64,000 nt of DNA, taken from positions 78,985-142,984 of the forward strand of contig JAHLWZ010000231.1 of the NCBI GenBank assembly GCA_020536535.1, in the 5' to 3' direction. The DNA comes from Pelomyxa schiedti (Eukaryota; Evosea; Pelobiontida; Pelomyxidae). The position numbers and the translations under genes are program-made. Shown one piece after another: positions 33,963-46,979 of the stretch; position 1 is the first letter of the stretch, and every line of letters begins with the position of its first letter. The notes under the pieces are model-generated. The model did no database searches and was not told the DNA's origin. It was given only the letters and a program-made list of their open reading frames with translations.

Positions 33963-36900
33963 TCAAGGACTTTTGTTCTCGTCGGCGGTTGCACTTGTTG
34001 CAGGGGTTTCTTTGGGCGGCTTCTCGGGAGTCGTTGGTTTTGTGGGTGGTTTCGTAGCGGCGTGGTGGGGGTGTGCGGCCAATGGGCTGGAGAATTGCGC
34101 CGGGATTATGGCCACGCTCTCGGTGCAGTCCTGGACTTTGTAGATGCCGACGAGCCGGTCCGCCAGCTCGAACATGTCGTTCCTCAGGCTGATGATTACA
34201 AACTGCGCGTTCTTGGTCCTTTGCTTGATGTAGTTGGCGACGATGGACACGTTCTTAAAGTCCAGTGCCGCATCGATTTCGTCCATGACATACAGCGGCG
34301 TGGGGTTGTAATCATGAAGTGCAAATACGAGGGCAAGAGAGCTGAGTGTCTGAGTGGCCGGCGTTAGTAATTTGTTTTGGTTTGTGTGACTCGACTCTAC
34401 GGTTAACATAACAGTATAACTATTACGAGAAATTTGTCATTTGGTAGGGGATTGGTTTTACCTTCTCACCACCAGAGAGGTTTGAAATATGCTTCCAACT
34501 CTTTTTAGGGGGCCTCACACTGAATACTATGCCCTCGGAGAAGGGGTTGAGCCGGTCAACCAGTTCAAGGTCCGCATCTCCTCCAACTGTGATCATTTGA
34601 TACATTTCCTTTTGAGGTCAGATTCTTTTCCATAAAGCACAGAAAGAGGAAGGTGCGCACCTTGAGCTTCATCGTGATGTGTGAGAATCCTTCCATGAAT
34701 TCATCAAGTCTGGAATTTCTTACTGCGAGTTCAACTTTTAGTTCTTACCGTCTCTTGCACAATGTGTCGTGCTTAATTTTTAAATCATCAAGCATGTGCG
34801 TTATCTCCTCTAGCTCGTGTAATTTCTCTAGGTATAGCTTCTCTTTTTTCTTATACTCCAAAATTGCTGGCATATTTGGCTTCATAGTTTTCAAAGCTGC
34901 TTGCAACTTTGCTAGTTGTAGGACAGAGTATCAGCATCAAGAATGTGAGTAAGAGAATATTACCTATCTCTTTTTCGATACTGTGAGCATCCATTTTACC
35001 CAATTCTTTCTCGTTGAAAAACTGAAGTGGTGTTGGTTTTTGCTCAAGGTCCTCAGCTATTCTAAAGAAAATGTGAATTCTCCACTTACCCAAATTATAG
35101 GTGTAGAGGTACCGAGCCAGTTTGTTTTCAATGTCTTTTATTTTTGCCATTGCTGAATTTCCTTTAGCTTGAATATCTTTTCGGTTGCATCGTGAGAAGT
35201 ACGATTAGAGTGTAAGGATGAAACCATTGAGAGAGGCAACGTTGACTTCGATTTCGTGAGTTAACTGTACTTGCAAGGTATTGGACGCCGCTACTACCTT
35301 TCTTAATTTATCTACTTCCTTTTGAGCTTGATCAAGGTGAGACAGCTTCTCATCAACGACCGCCTTGTCCTTTTCATACTGCTCATTGAGGGTAACAGCG
35401 TTCTTGGTTATTTCATCCAGTTTTGTTTGTGTAGTTGTAAGCTTGTCAGCCAATTGATTAAGTTCTTCCTTTGCGCGCTTCACAGACAGTTCAGCTTTCT
35501 TTGCTGCAGCATGTGCTCTGTCAGCTTCTACATCGGCTGCAGTAATTTGATTCGGGAGAGACTCAATCTGGGAAGTGTGAACTATTGTATAAAACCCGAA
35601 AGATTGATGGATCACCTTTTCATTTAGTCCATCAACAGTCATTTTTTGTACTTGAAGTTTAGATCCACCAGCAGCCATAATTTGATCTCTTATATGGGCA
35701 ATTTCTGTCTTAGAAAGTGTGTTGATTTTCCTTATAAGGGAAAAAGGGGAAGCACACCTCAAGTTCTGACATGGATGCTTTCACTTTTTTGTACTCTGAA
35801 GTATCTTTGTCAATACTTTTTTGTAGATCGGCCTTTTTAGCTTCCTCTTGGGGTAGCAGTTGTCTTTGTGACTCCAACGTTGTTATTGATTGCTTCAATG
35901 ATGCCTGGCGCTTTTTATTTGCCTATAATGTGGTGGTTTCAGTCACACAATTAAGATGGGTTAAGCATGCCTCTAAGTCCATTTCCAATTTGGTGAGATC
36001 GGAGTTTTCTATGAGTCTTTGCAGTTTTTCTTTTTCTCGTTCATGGTCTGATTTTTGGGCTTGAAGCATGTCCAATTCACTGGTCATCTTCTCCAATTGC
36101 AACTTGAAATTTGAATATGAGAAACGTCCGTTATGGTGTGGTATTTTACTGCAGCTTGCTTGAGGGCGGCTTCATCTTCTGCTGTGAATATTGAGGATGC
36201 CATTCCGCCACGGTAAACTCGATTTCCACCTCCGGACATTGTTCCACTTGTGTCAATTACCTCCCCCTGGAAATATTTAGGCACACTAATAGTGTAGTGG
36301 TTTTACACCTGAAGGGTTACAACTCGCCACCGCTTTTCGGGATAAGCAATTCTAAATTCATGTTAGGTGTAAATAATGCACAACTGATCAGGGAAATTAC
36401 CGTGTTGCCTGAGCAATATCGTTTGCGACTAGAGTATCACCCAGGGCATGATAAAATGCTGGCAAAAGTTCTTTTTGAGAGACTTTCACACAATCAAAAA
36501 GCCTCCATAAATTCTCAGAGACAATGAAGGAAATAAAAGGAAAATAAAAGAAAAAGTGAAGAAGGGGAAAAAACCGTGGCACGTTTTCTGGGGTTGGTTT
36601 TGGTGCCATTTGAGAAATCAAATCATGTTGCTTTTCCAAAATGATAAAAGTACTTCTCCCCAATTTGTTTGTTCTACAGGCAATGAATTGAGTAGAAATG
36701 GGAGGTAGTTTTGGTTACTTCAGGAACTCCACACAACTTCTGGCAGTGTCCTCATCTTGAACGACAATATTATCCAGGGATGGGCAGGCAGTGGATATGG
36801 CAACATCATATTTGTTGTCTATTGCGCCAAGATCCCCGAGTCGCCCCTAAAGACTTACTGAATCTTCCAAACTTATTCAGTGTCACATACATAAATGCCA

Positions 36901-39900
36901 GGAAGTTGCTTCTTAAGTTCTTTCATTCTTTGAAAGAGAACACCTCTAGTTTGGTGCTGTTCAGATTCATATCGTTTTTCCATCACTCGGGCCCGTGCTT
37001 CCTATTATTTTTAGATAACTCAAAGCAAAGTCTAAGAACCTTAATGTCTCTATCAAGAGCTTCTTCTTTCTTTGTGAGTGCCTGAAGTGGCCTTGAGTCA
37101 GAAGTTCCAGAAAAATTGTAGAGGTACCTCAATTTTGGCATTGATTTGGGCCATTTGCTGTGATCGCTCCTGAAGGGCCTTGGATGCTTGAAGTTTATTT
37201 TCTTTCTATAATTTGAGTCTGTTATAAGCTTTTTTGTGAATAACCATGATTTTACCAGTTGAGTATATGCACGTGCAGTAGCTTCAAGCTCAGCTTGTGC
37301 CTTTTCAAGATTGTTATTAGCAGTTTCCATGCGTGACATCAGTAATGACAGTTCTCTTGTGTTGAGATCAATTCTGGCTTGCAATTCATTAAGCTTTGTT
37401 TCATAAGGCATGAGCGCCTTTCGTTTGGCTTCCATCTTTTGTTGCAGACCACCTGTCTCACCTATTTGGAGGGAATCAACCAACAATAAGAAGATGAGGT
37501 GAGCCTAACCCTTTAAGCTGCGCAACATTTCTGCTAATTTCTTTTCCTCAGCTTCAAGAGTTTGCTGGGTCTCTTTCAACTAAAGAGGATTTAGATCTTA
37601 ATTGACGAGAAAAGCGAACTTGTTCAGACAGGACTTCTTTATCACTTTTTTTCTTTTCTTCTTCAGCATTAGCCTCAGAAATTCGACGTGTTTGCTGATA
37701 GGTAAATGAGGTCTTAGATTGCAGGTAAAGAAAGAAACCGTTTCAATATCCTTCTTCAACTTTTTTTTTTGAGCTTGTGAGTGCTTCAATTCTTCTCTTA
37801 AGTGAATGTCTTCTTTTTCCAAAGCTTGGTAGTCAGCTCGAGCTTTGTTAAGGGCTTTGACGAGTTTCTGTTGAGAAAAGCTGTGAACAAAATCAAAAGT
37901 GGGGCTTCTCTTACTTCATGCTTTGATTTTTCAGACTTCAAGAAATTTTCTTTTTCTTGGCAAGCTTTAACACTGTCAGAAACTTTGTCCCTTTATTCGT
38001 GGAGTTATTTATTGGGAATCAAATGGAGTGCAGTACTTTTCTTCCTGGAGTTTGCTTTCAAGATCTTTTTGTTTTTCTTCAAATTGAAAGGCCTCCTTTT
38101 CATGTGCTTTTCTTGTTAATCGTTGTTTGGAATTATGTTGTATTACCAAGCCTCTGAATTTGGCATAGTGTTGCTTGATGAGTTAGTATCTGTTGCTCTT
38201 TTGAGACATACTCCTCCGCCTCTTGTTTGGCTTCCTATGGAAATGGTAGGAAATGGGAATAAAATGTGAAACTTACCTCCAGACGTGATTTGTCACCTTC
38301 AACAATTTTTACGCGATTATATTGTTCCGTTCGTGTCTCAGATGTGTGCTCAATCTGTTGGGTTGGTTTCATCTGCTTTCCCATTTTTAATTTTACATAC
38401 TTGTTTTGCAATATCATTAATTTCATCTATATACTTGTTTGTTCCTAGGAGATGTGGTTATTCCTTTTATGCAGAGGTACTAGATTACCTATGATTCCTT
38501 CTAAGTATTCGAGCATTCCAACTTCATGTTGGGGGGTTCCCTTTGGCTCCATTTGGGCAATCTGGTCTACTTCCCCCTGAAATAAGTGTCAAAGGGTTCT
38601 TGAATAGAGTGTAAAATGAAATGTAGAATCACCTGCATAATGAGAAATCTGTCATTGCTTAAATTGATGTTCTTGGATTTAAGAATGTTCATGAATTCAT
38701 TTATGCTGGATGATTTCCCATTAAGGTTATATTTGGCCGACCCACCAGAGGCTTTCACAATACGTGTGAGTACAAGTTCACTTCCTGGGACTACTTCATA
38801 GTCACTCCCTTCCTGTGTATGTGTTGGAAGGAATGACATCATCAGATAACAACCAAGTCGTAGATCTCACAAAAATGAATAGACACTCTTGCTTCTTTGA
38901 CATCAGGATGTTTTGCAGAGTTATGAACAAGTTCACCAAGGGTTTTCTGTCTCAATCTGGAAGCACGGTACCCAAAAACAAACAATAATGCGTCAATGAC
39001 ATTGGATTTTCCACTTCCATTTGGACCAACAATAGATGTGAAACACTGGCAAGAATAAGAAAGTCTCACAAACTGTGTGTGCACATCAATACTTTATGGA
39101 ACGGGCCTATCTCTTGGATACCAGCATAGGACTTGAAATTCTCCAATTCCATCTTGGTCATTATCAAACGACTCGCCCTTTGAGGGACTTGAGGCTGAGA
39201 TGGAGGCCGAGGCTGTGATTGTGCCGGTGCCTGTGCCTGTGATTGTGATGGTGCATGTGATTTATTAGGCTGACTCTGCAAAGGAGCGTTCTTGGCGCCG
39301 GTTTTAGAGTCATTCTTATCCATTGATACAGAAGAAGTTGTGGTTGTTGTAGTAGTTGTGGTTGTGGTTGTAGTTGTAGGTTTTGATGATGTTGTTGCTG
39401 TAGTTGATGATGACGACGACGACGACGCCGCGGCCTTTGGTTTAGCAGTGGGAATGTGGCTTGGGCTCGTCGGGTCCCTCGACGCCGCGCTGCTGGGCTC
39501 GTGGCCCCGCGCAATCTTGCAGCGGAACTCCCCCCCGCCTCCCTTCTCCAGGTCGCTGTCCCCCCCCGCGTCCGCGTCGGGGTCCGGCTCGCTCGAGCTC
39601 CCTGACCCCGCCCCCGCCCCCTTCTCCTTCTCCTGGGCCTCCCCGCCGCGCCCGCGCTTCCTCCCGGCCTCTCGCCCGTCGTCGCTGCTGCTGCTGCTGT
39701 TGCTGCTGCTGGGGCTGGGGCTTGGGCTGTCGCTGGCCGCTGCGGCGCCCTTCTTGGCCTTCTTGGGCTTGGCGGCGGCCTTGGGCTTGGGCTTGGGCCG
39801 CTGCTGCGTGATCTTGGTCCGCTTGGGCGCCGCGGCCGCGGGGGCCGCCTGCGGCTGGGCCTTTGCCTTGGGTGGTCCCTTCGCCGTGCTGGCCGACGCG

Positions 39901-39998
39901 GCTCCCCCCCGCCGCTTCCGGCCCGCCGCCGGGGCTTCGCCTGACGACGAGCCCCCGCTGTCGCTGGACGTGTCCTCGCCGCTCGAGCTCGTTGGCAT
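33963..39998 (-). CDS. SMC4: Condensin core ATPase subunit SMC4
   Basis: The architecture is a full SMC protein. ATG 39998 starts a long basic, Ser/Pro/Ala-rich GC-rich extension (to about 39190). The head begins MELENFKSYAG, then Walker A GPNGSGKSN (near 39020), DALLFVFGYRASRLRQ and the SMC4-like VPGSELVLTRIV. ILKSKNINLSNDRFLIMQGE and QIAQMEPKG follow. Two long coiled coils (about 36.3-38.4 kb and 34.6-36.1 kb) flank a hinge with GEVIDTSGTMSGGGNRVYRG (near 36190-36270). The C-terminal head has the signature LSGGEK (near 34475), SSLALVFALHDYNPTPLYVM and DEIDAALD (Walker B and D loop). The motif MEPKG and the C-terminal VGIYKVQDCT favour SMC4 over SMC1-3. SMC4 pairs with SMC2 to compact chromosomes. 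About 15-20 short introns are needed. It is co-directional with the sirtuin gene, 121 bases apart. Confidence 0.93.
39290..39998 (-). other. GC-rich, low-complexity N-terminal exon of SMC4
   Basis: The first SMC4 exon jumps to very high GC (runs of CCCCCGC and GGCGGC) between about 39460 and 39980, in contrast to the AT-rich body. It encodes Ser, Pro, Ala and Lys tracts and a long Thr tract (near 39330-39380). All frames stay open here because of composition, so antisense frames in this stretch should be ignored. Confidence 0.75.
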
Positions 39999-40118
39999 GA
40001 CCGACTTGGCTCTTGGTCTCCCCCCAACTAACAAATCAAATTTGATCTGTTCAGAGTATCGATCTACTCTTGTTAATTGCCCCTATGCACCACAAAACAT
40101 TGTGCTTGGCTTCACTGT

Positions 40119-41836
40119 TTAGTGTTTTTGTGGTGGGGGAGGTGGTGGGGGTGTTGGTGGTGGATGGAAGAAGTTGCCAATGAGGTACTCTGGTACACCA
40201 TCCAGTTGCATCTTCTGGTGCACCACAGCCTCTTCAAGGCCTATCTTGAGCATGGTGGTGTAGCGGCTCAGGTCCACAGGTGTTGCTGATGCAGGAGGGG
40301 CAGCCGGTGAAGTGCAAGTCGCCTCACTTGGCGGAGGGGGGGCTTTTGGTGCAATGAGGGGCAATTTCCCTCCCGGGCATATCCCGTAGCCCTTGGTGGC
40401 CATTTCAATCCACCAGTTACCAAGCCACAGTGAAAAGGGCCGCCGTTTTATGTTGAGCACTTTGTTCAGTGAGTCGGTGATGTGAACACAGTAGTGGCCC
40501 TCCGGGCTTTTCTTTGTGATGACACCAACATCTCCTTCAAAAGGTCCTCCAGTCAGCTGGACCTGTGTCCCAATAGAGAGGTTCCACACAGTGAACGATT
40601 CCGTAGGAACTGTGTATGGCAACGGAACCACCTGCCGAATCCGAGAGGATGTTGGTGAGGGTGTTGTAGTAAGTGAACAAGCAGTAGTAGATGTGGTGGC
40701 ACTCGCGGGAGTGGTGACTGGTGTGCTGTTGCATGGCACTGGATGCCAAGCCTGATCAACTGGACAGCATAGTGGGTTTCCCTCTCTGTCAAAGGGAACA
40801 AGGAATCTGTCCTCACCCACACATGATGTGGATGGTATGTCTGGACTGTATGAGGAATCCATTTGTAAAACGGGCAGTTCCATTTCCCTTGCAAGCATCC
40901 CGAATACGTCGTCCAATCTTCCATAGATTCTTAGTGAGCTGAGTTCATCATACTGAGTCTGTTGGAGATTGACAATAACAAGACCCAGAGAATTCCGTCC
41001 TTCCTCAAAAGCTTTTGCCACACCACTGGCAGCAGTGTCTGCATCAAATCCTGACATCGATGTTCCAAGTGCGAGGCACAGATCAGCAGCATCACGCCAC
41101 CATTTAAGCCAGGTCTCCAAATCAGGCCTAACTTCACCCTCAAATGGAACGACAGGATTGGAAGGATCATGTAGTGATCCGTGAATTTCATTCAGGCAGC
41201 ACTGAGGGAACCCAGCTTTCTGCGGCAAACTGTCGTGGTTCTGGCGAGCATCGATGACTAAGCGAACAAATACGGAAAATGGGAGATATATGTACCTGTT
41301 GTATCCAGTGCTTAAGAAATCCCGAATGATACAAGGATGCCAGAACCCTGTGGGCCAGAGTCGGCCTGGCTGTTTTCCAGTCTTTTACACGAGGCCGGTC
41401 AGCAGTGGCAGTCACCGAGGCATCCTTTGCCTTGGTGGCATAATCGTCAATTCCTGCAGCTGTGCTTATGCCCGCCCCTGTGTAGCATATCAAGCAAGAC
41501 GACCGTCGTATCATCGACGCTAACAAGGCTACTTTCTACAAAAAAAAAAGTGTAAGCTATAGATTCCAATGAAGGTTTATTGCGGTGAGTTTCTTCGCCG
41601 CTACTGCATAGGCCATTATTATGGGTAAAAAAACCGAAGGAAACACCACGTACTTTACGCATTACGTCCGGTAGGTCCATGTACTCGTGTGCCTTGATGT
41701 CCGTGAATGTCAACCGGGCATTGACGTCAAACTCCGTAACCAGCGCGGGGGCTGCCCAAGTTGGGTCTCCCAGCCTCCCGTGCATTCTCGCCACAGACGC
41801 CACCATGGCACTGCTACCCTGCGTGTCTCCTTGCAT
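40119..41836 (-). CDS. Atypical sirtuin-like (SIR2 fold) protein with KOW-like segment
   Basis: Exon 1 (ATG 41836) encodes DPTWAAPALVTEFDVNARL and DIKAHEYMDLPDVMRK. Exon 2 has the NAD-binding signature CYTGAGISTAAGIDDYA (near 41470). Exon 3 continues NHDSLPQKAG and EIHGSLHDPSNPVVPFEGEV (near 41140-41200), with the SIR2 catalytic His in IHGS and the NHD triad, then ADLCLALGTSMSG. The four zinc-binding cysteines normally found after the catalytic His are not visible; the chain goes straight to the FEGEV strand. Downstream, TGGPFEGDVGVITKK (near 40530) looks like a KOW motif, and the tail is Pro-rich (ending PPPPPPPQKH at 40119). It is probably an NAD-dependent deacylase or ADP-ribosyl-type enzyme of a divergent class; activity cannot be assured. 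Confidence 0.78.
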
Positions 41837-41951
41837 ATGAAACGGTTTTTATTTTTACTGTAATTCGTTTGTGATGGGAGGTGGATTGGTGGTGAGACAG
41901 GTACATTACATCTGAAGGTGGCGTGGCCACACTGAACTTATGGGTGGAGCA

Positions 41952-44900
41952 TCAAGGCATCCAAATTTGAAGTGTTTGGGTGATTTTTGTCCTGCAAGTT
42001 GGGCATGTTTGTGACTTTGGAGTTGGTGAAGAGGCTGTTATTAGGTCACAACATTGCTTGCATACAGTGTGTCCGCAGGGACTGAATGCAATGACATTGT
42101 TGCCCATAGGCCCCAGGCAGACGGGGCACTCACTCGCGGAGGCTGTTGTGCTTGTGTGGGGTGCGGCTGCGGTTGTATCCGGAGTGCTTTTGGTGTGATC
42201 TTTGACAATCCAAGCAAGTTCGGGGTTGTACTGTTGTAGAGAGGGGCTGGAGAGCTTGGAAACGATCAGTGCTTCCTGGTTTTCGTAGGCTTGGTACTGT
42301 TCCGTGAGATTTAATCGCTTGCGTTTGAGTACTTCCACTTCCGCAATTGAGTTCTGTATTTGCTTTGTAATTATTTCAGCTCGGTTTTCTGACAATTGTT
42401 TTTTCAAGTTTTCCTTCATTTCCGTCAACTGTAAAAAGTTAGTTGATCTTGAACAACAAGGATTCTGAACCTCTTTCAATTTCCTCTTCAGGTCATTTGC
42501 ACATTGACGGCTATCGCAGAGTTGCTTATAGCTTTCAGACCATTTGCTGACCTGGGAGGACTTTTTTTTTGTGCGTGAAATCAATTGTTTGGTTGCATCC
42601 AGAGCTTCATTTGTAGCATCGAGCTCGGCGTGGATAATCTTAAAAGCATTGGTCAACTCCCCAACAGAAGGAGCATTGCTAATTAGTGCACGTTCTTCAA
42701 TTTGTAAATCTGATATTTGCCTGAACTTGGATCCCATTTCTTGTCTGCATCGGAAAAGAGGTAGAAAAAGTGACTGAAATGTTTTTTGAAGATCCGCAGG
42801 AATTCTCAGCATATCCTCCCTTTCATTCAAGCCCACACCAGTAACACGGTTGGATATCGATAGAAAGTCATTCACTTGCCGTTCTAATTGAGAAACCAAC
42901 TGCTGAAAATGGTCTTCTACAACCGCACGCTGGTGAAGGAGATTGTCAGACTCCGGTGTATTTTGTAATCGTGACTGTACATTACTATGTTCCTTTGACA
43001 AGTCATCAAGCTCAGATAAGCCTTTTTGAATGGCATTGCTCATGGCTGCAACATCATTGCTTTGCTCCAGACAGGTTTTTTTATTGGCCAAATCTTCACG
43101 CACTAAAATGAAATCACAGACTATTTGCATGACTTTGTTGGTTTCCGCATGAACCTCTGTATCCACTTCGGGTGTGCCAGCTTTGCGGAGGGATTGTGCC
43201 AATTTTTTTACAAGTGGAAAAGATTGGCATTGCTCTTGGATATAGGAAGCATCTTGCTGCACAAGGGCTTGCTGTTTTGTTGCAGGAGCATTTAATGTCC
43301 GAATTTCCAATTCCATCGTCGTAAGTCTTTGTTGCAGTTGTTCCATTTCCTGTTTTTGTCTTTCACAATGTTCTGCAAGTCTAACATTTTCCTGTTGAGC
43401 CGCAAGTAGGTTCTTATTCAAGATGGAAACGGAGTCTTGATGCCTATCAGTTAAAGACTTGAGCTCTGCCTCGTTTTCATGCTGCTTTGCTGTTATCTGT
43501 TGCTGCAACAGGTCCAACTGTTGTTGGCGTGCTTCTAGGTTCTTCTCATTAGCATCTTGAAGACTTTTTCGATCAGAAGTGTGTTGCATTTGGAGTTGTT
43601 CGATATGCACCAGGTTATCTTTTTGTATTTTTTCTACGGCTAGATTATGTTCTCGTTGGAGAGATTCAATTTCTTCTTTGTGTCTCTCAAGGATGGCCTG
43701 TTTGTCATTTTGAGCTTGCCCGAGGGCTGCACTGATCTCTCCTTCTCGGTTCTTTAATAATTGCTCTTGTGCCAATTTCCATTTTTCTTCAGCTTCTTTC
43801 AGAGCCCGTGCACAACGGTCTTCGACGGCTTTAATTTTATTTGTCCTCTTCTCTTTTACTGTCTGAATACAAGATCAAATAAAACTTTCCATAGATTATA
43901 CTTACACTAAGGTAAGTCAAACTGGCGTTATAGTCTTCCTGGAACTTGTATATCATGTGGATATCCTGAGTAACCGGTAAAGTGAAAGTCTCTTTTCCGA
44001 TACAGAGTGGAACGCCAGCACAAATGCCAACGACATTATTCTGCATGCTATGCAATCCGCAAGTATCTTTCACCTCTGGAGTATTATAACAGTCTCTTGG
44101 TACCTGCCCAAGCATTTGACCTAAAAGCTTGGGACTATTATGAGCAAAAGCAATGACCTGGGAAGTGACAAGGACCCCTGAAGTTATGAGGGCCTCTGCA
44201 ATTGAGAAGAACTTCAGTATAAGAGCATGAATTAAAGGTGGGACATCATCGTGGACAGTAGTGTTAAAGTCAAATAACTTGGGCGTAACAACTTCCCGAA
44301 CAAATGCCTCCTCAAACTCAGCGAGCTGTTGAGGGGCAAATCTTTTCTCAGAAGCCCACCTCAAGCAATCTGTAAAAACTGTATGCCCACACATAGTTAT
44401 GCCATCTTTATCCACTTGCTCTTCTTGTGGGAGGGACATTTGATCTATCCCTTTGAAGAGCCTCACCCAAGTTTTTGGGTCACAAATATCACAGCTACGA
44501 AACGGATTTTTTGGACAGTGTTTATTGGAGACCATTGTAAAGTGATTCCTCAACACATCCACAGAATTACGACTAATGGGTAGACCCGTCGCATTAGCTG
44601 ATGTAGAGCATGGTGGAGGTAGAACTTGCTGGGTTGGAGATGGAAAAAGTGGCTGGGAGAATGGGGTCATATTTTTTGTTGAAGTATCAGTAGGGTTCTT
44701 GGTGCTAGGTTTGAGTGCCTGAGGTACATCTTTTTGACATGTGAATGGAACTCGTTGAGGCATTGACTGCAGTGGAGCTGGAGGAGTTTCATGATGCACT
44801 TGGGGAGGAACCTGTACGGGAAAACGTGGCCTGCCACCGGGTGCCACATACTGTGGTTTTGGTAGCAAGGATGGAGATTGTAGAGGTGGCCCTACTTGAT

Positions 44901-46765
44901 ATGGTAATACTGTTGGCGATAGCGTTCTCTGGGGAATGACAGAAGTAGGAGTGTATGGAGGAAAAACTGGTTTATGTGATAGTAATTGGGTTTGATAAGA
45001 CTGAGGCACTATGGAGTTGATTTTTGGTGGTTCAATGAGTGCTTGGGGAGGATGCGTTGGAATCCCCTGCACAACATGCTGCTGCTGTGCGTACAAGGGT
45101 AGTTGTGGCAGTACCTGTGGTCGAAGTTGGAGCTGCGGGTGTAATTTGGCTTGTGGGGGTTGAAGGGTTTGTGGAAGTGGCGGTGGAACGGTTTGCGGTT
45201 GTGGCTGTGGCTGTGGCTTTAGCTTCGGCTTTCGTTGAGGTTGTGTTTGCAGTTGCTGTAGTTGAGGTTGTGGTTGTGGTTGCGGCTGAGGTTGTAGTTG
45301 TGTTTGCGTTTGCACTTGTTGTGGTTTCGGTTGCAGTTGTGGTTGTGGCTGTGGCTGTGGCTGTGTTTGCATTTGCGGCTGTGGCTGTGTCTGTGGCTGC
45401 GTCTGTGTCTGTGTCTGTGGTTGTGTCTGTGGCTGTGGTTGTGTCTGCGTTTGCGGTTGTGTTTGCAGTTGTGGTTGTGGTTGTGTTTGTGTTTGCGTTT
45501 GCGTTTGCGTTTGAGATTGCGGTTGTGGTGGTGATTGGGTTTGCAGCTGCTCCAGTTGCGCTTGCGATTGCGATTCGGATTGTGATTGGGATTGTGGTTG
45601 CGGTTGCGGTAACTGTTGTGGAAGAGGAAGCTCATATTCGGGAGTTTCCTGTTTCGGAGAGTGCACTTGTGCCTGCGGCGGCAGTTTTGGTTGTGGTCGG
45701 GATGGTAGATACAGTGGTAACTGCGTTGGTGGTGGCAGTTGTAGCTGTGGTTGTACTTCTATCGCTGGTTGCACTTCTAGTAGTGTTTTTTGTTGGGGAG
45801 GAACTGCCTCCAATGGCTCTTTGTGCATTTCTTGTGCAACTTGAGGCGGTAAGGGAACCGGGTGCTCTACCATCACTTGATCTTGACGAGGAAGTTGAGT
45901 TGGTGAGTTTACAGCTTGAATTTGTCCCCCAGGGTCGCTTTGGGAATGTTGCTGATCCCTCTTTTGGCAATCCAATACAGGAACTGTTAAAACTGGAGAA
46001 GGAACACGCTCAGATGCCAGTTGAGCGGAAGTCGTGAAACGAGATTCCGTTGGAGGGCGGACTTCGGGGCCAGCTTGCGGGGTCTGTTGTGGAAACGAAC
46101 TCGGTGGCGTCCCAGGCCTCGGTGGTGGGGTTTGTGGTGCTCCAGAAGCTCTGAGTTGAACGGGCGTCGGTGGGCCCAGCAATTGATCCCCCCTTACTGG
46201 CGGATTTCGCTTTGAGTTTAATTGTTCTGCAGTGGGAAAGGTGACTAAAGAGCCTGTTACAGATAATGTTCCGCAGTTTACAGACTTAATCTTAAACCTG
46301 GTCACATTCAGTGTTATTGAGGGGAGGATCTCACCATACACAGATTTGACTGATCGAACGAAAGTATGTTTATCACCTTCTTTTGACAGCTCGGAAAGAG
46401 TGCACGCAAACGAGCCAAGTGCAGAGTTCCTGTGTAAAAATTAACACCGTCACAAAACATATGAAAATTACATATCCCATAGTGCCACTTCCACATTTGT
46501 CTCGAGCCTGTAAACGGCCAAATCTATGTCCACACACGAGGAAAAGTGCTCGGCCTTGGGAACAGGGTCCGACTGCCCACAGTTCGAAGAAAAACTGGAC
46601 CCAGTGATACGCACACAGAGATGAGTACTATAGGCAAGTGTTATTGTCCTCGAACAGTAAGACCCACAAAGACATCAAAAGCACGCACCAGTTTGGCGGT
46701 ATGTCGCTCTTCTTCACGTCCACATTAAAATTAATTTTCAATTTGCTGGCAGGAGGTTGTTGCAT
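41952..46765 (-). CDS. Large Gln/Pro-rich, coiled-coil protein with C-terminal RING finger
   Basis: ATG 46765 begins MQQPPASKLKINFNVDVKKS. Short exons to about 46240 (FACTLSELSKEGDKHTFVRS, ITLNVTRFKIKSVN) have the strand pattern of a C2-like sandwich. Next is an extreme Gln/Pro/Thr region (44900-46100), then a Cys/His-containing segment (SCDICDPKTWVRLF ... CGHTVFTDCLRWASEKRF, 44340-44510) and a helical part. After an intron near 43850-43900 comes a long coiled coil (42240-43840). The C-terminus is a RING: CPVCLGPM, FSPCGHTVCKQCC, CPTCRTKI (41975-42130), stop at 41952. The RING suggests a ubiquitin E3 ligase. The N-terminal C2-like call is weak. I know no named protein with this layout. A short intergenic gap (46766-46979) separates it from the kinase array. 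Confidence 0.75.
45210..45640. repeat. Hexanucleotide-like (TGTGGN) Gln-Pro/Gln-Thr coding microsatellite
   Basis: About 430 bases are built of TGTGGC, TGTGGT, TGTGTT and TGCGGT words, with a six-base period on the plus strand. On the coding minus strand this gives alternating Gln-Pro and Gln-Thr dipeptides within the RING protein. All frames stay open. Such tracts change length readily. Confidence 0.85.
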
Positions 46766-46979
46766 CGGAGCACAGCCGTAATTGGACGAAGGGGGAAAAA
46801 AAAATCGAACTCCCTCCTACCCACGCGCCGAAAGCCTTTTTTGCCAAAAAAAACAAAAACAAAAAACTCCATACCAACTTGATTTGTCGCACAACCGTTG
46901 ATCGGCACTGTCGCACGACCATGAAAAGTCCTTTTTGGTGAATACCTAAAAGCTGTTCTGTTTCTATTTTTGCCAACTT

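Noticed and set aside
39160-40120. Plus-strand and alternative minus-strand long frames over the SMC4 first exon
   Set aside because: They are composition-driven shadow frames; the SMC4 frame continues into conserved head motifs.
44900-46040. Plus-strand frame of over 300 codons rich in Val and Ala, and a minus-frame Asn/His-rich product
   Set aside because: Both are shadow frames of the Gln/Pro coding repeat of the RING protein.
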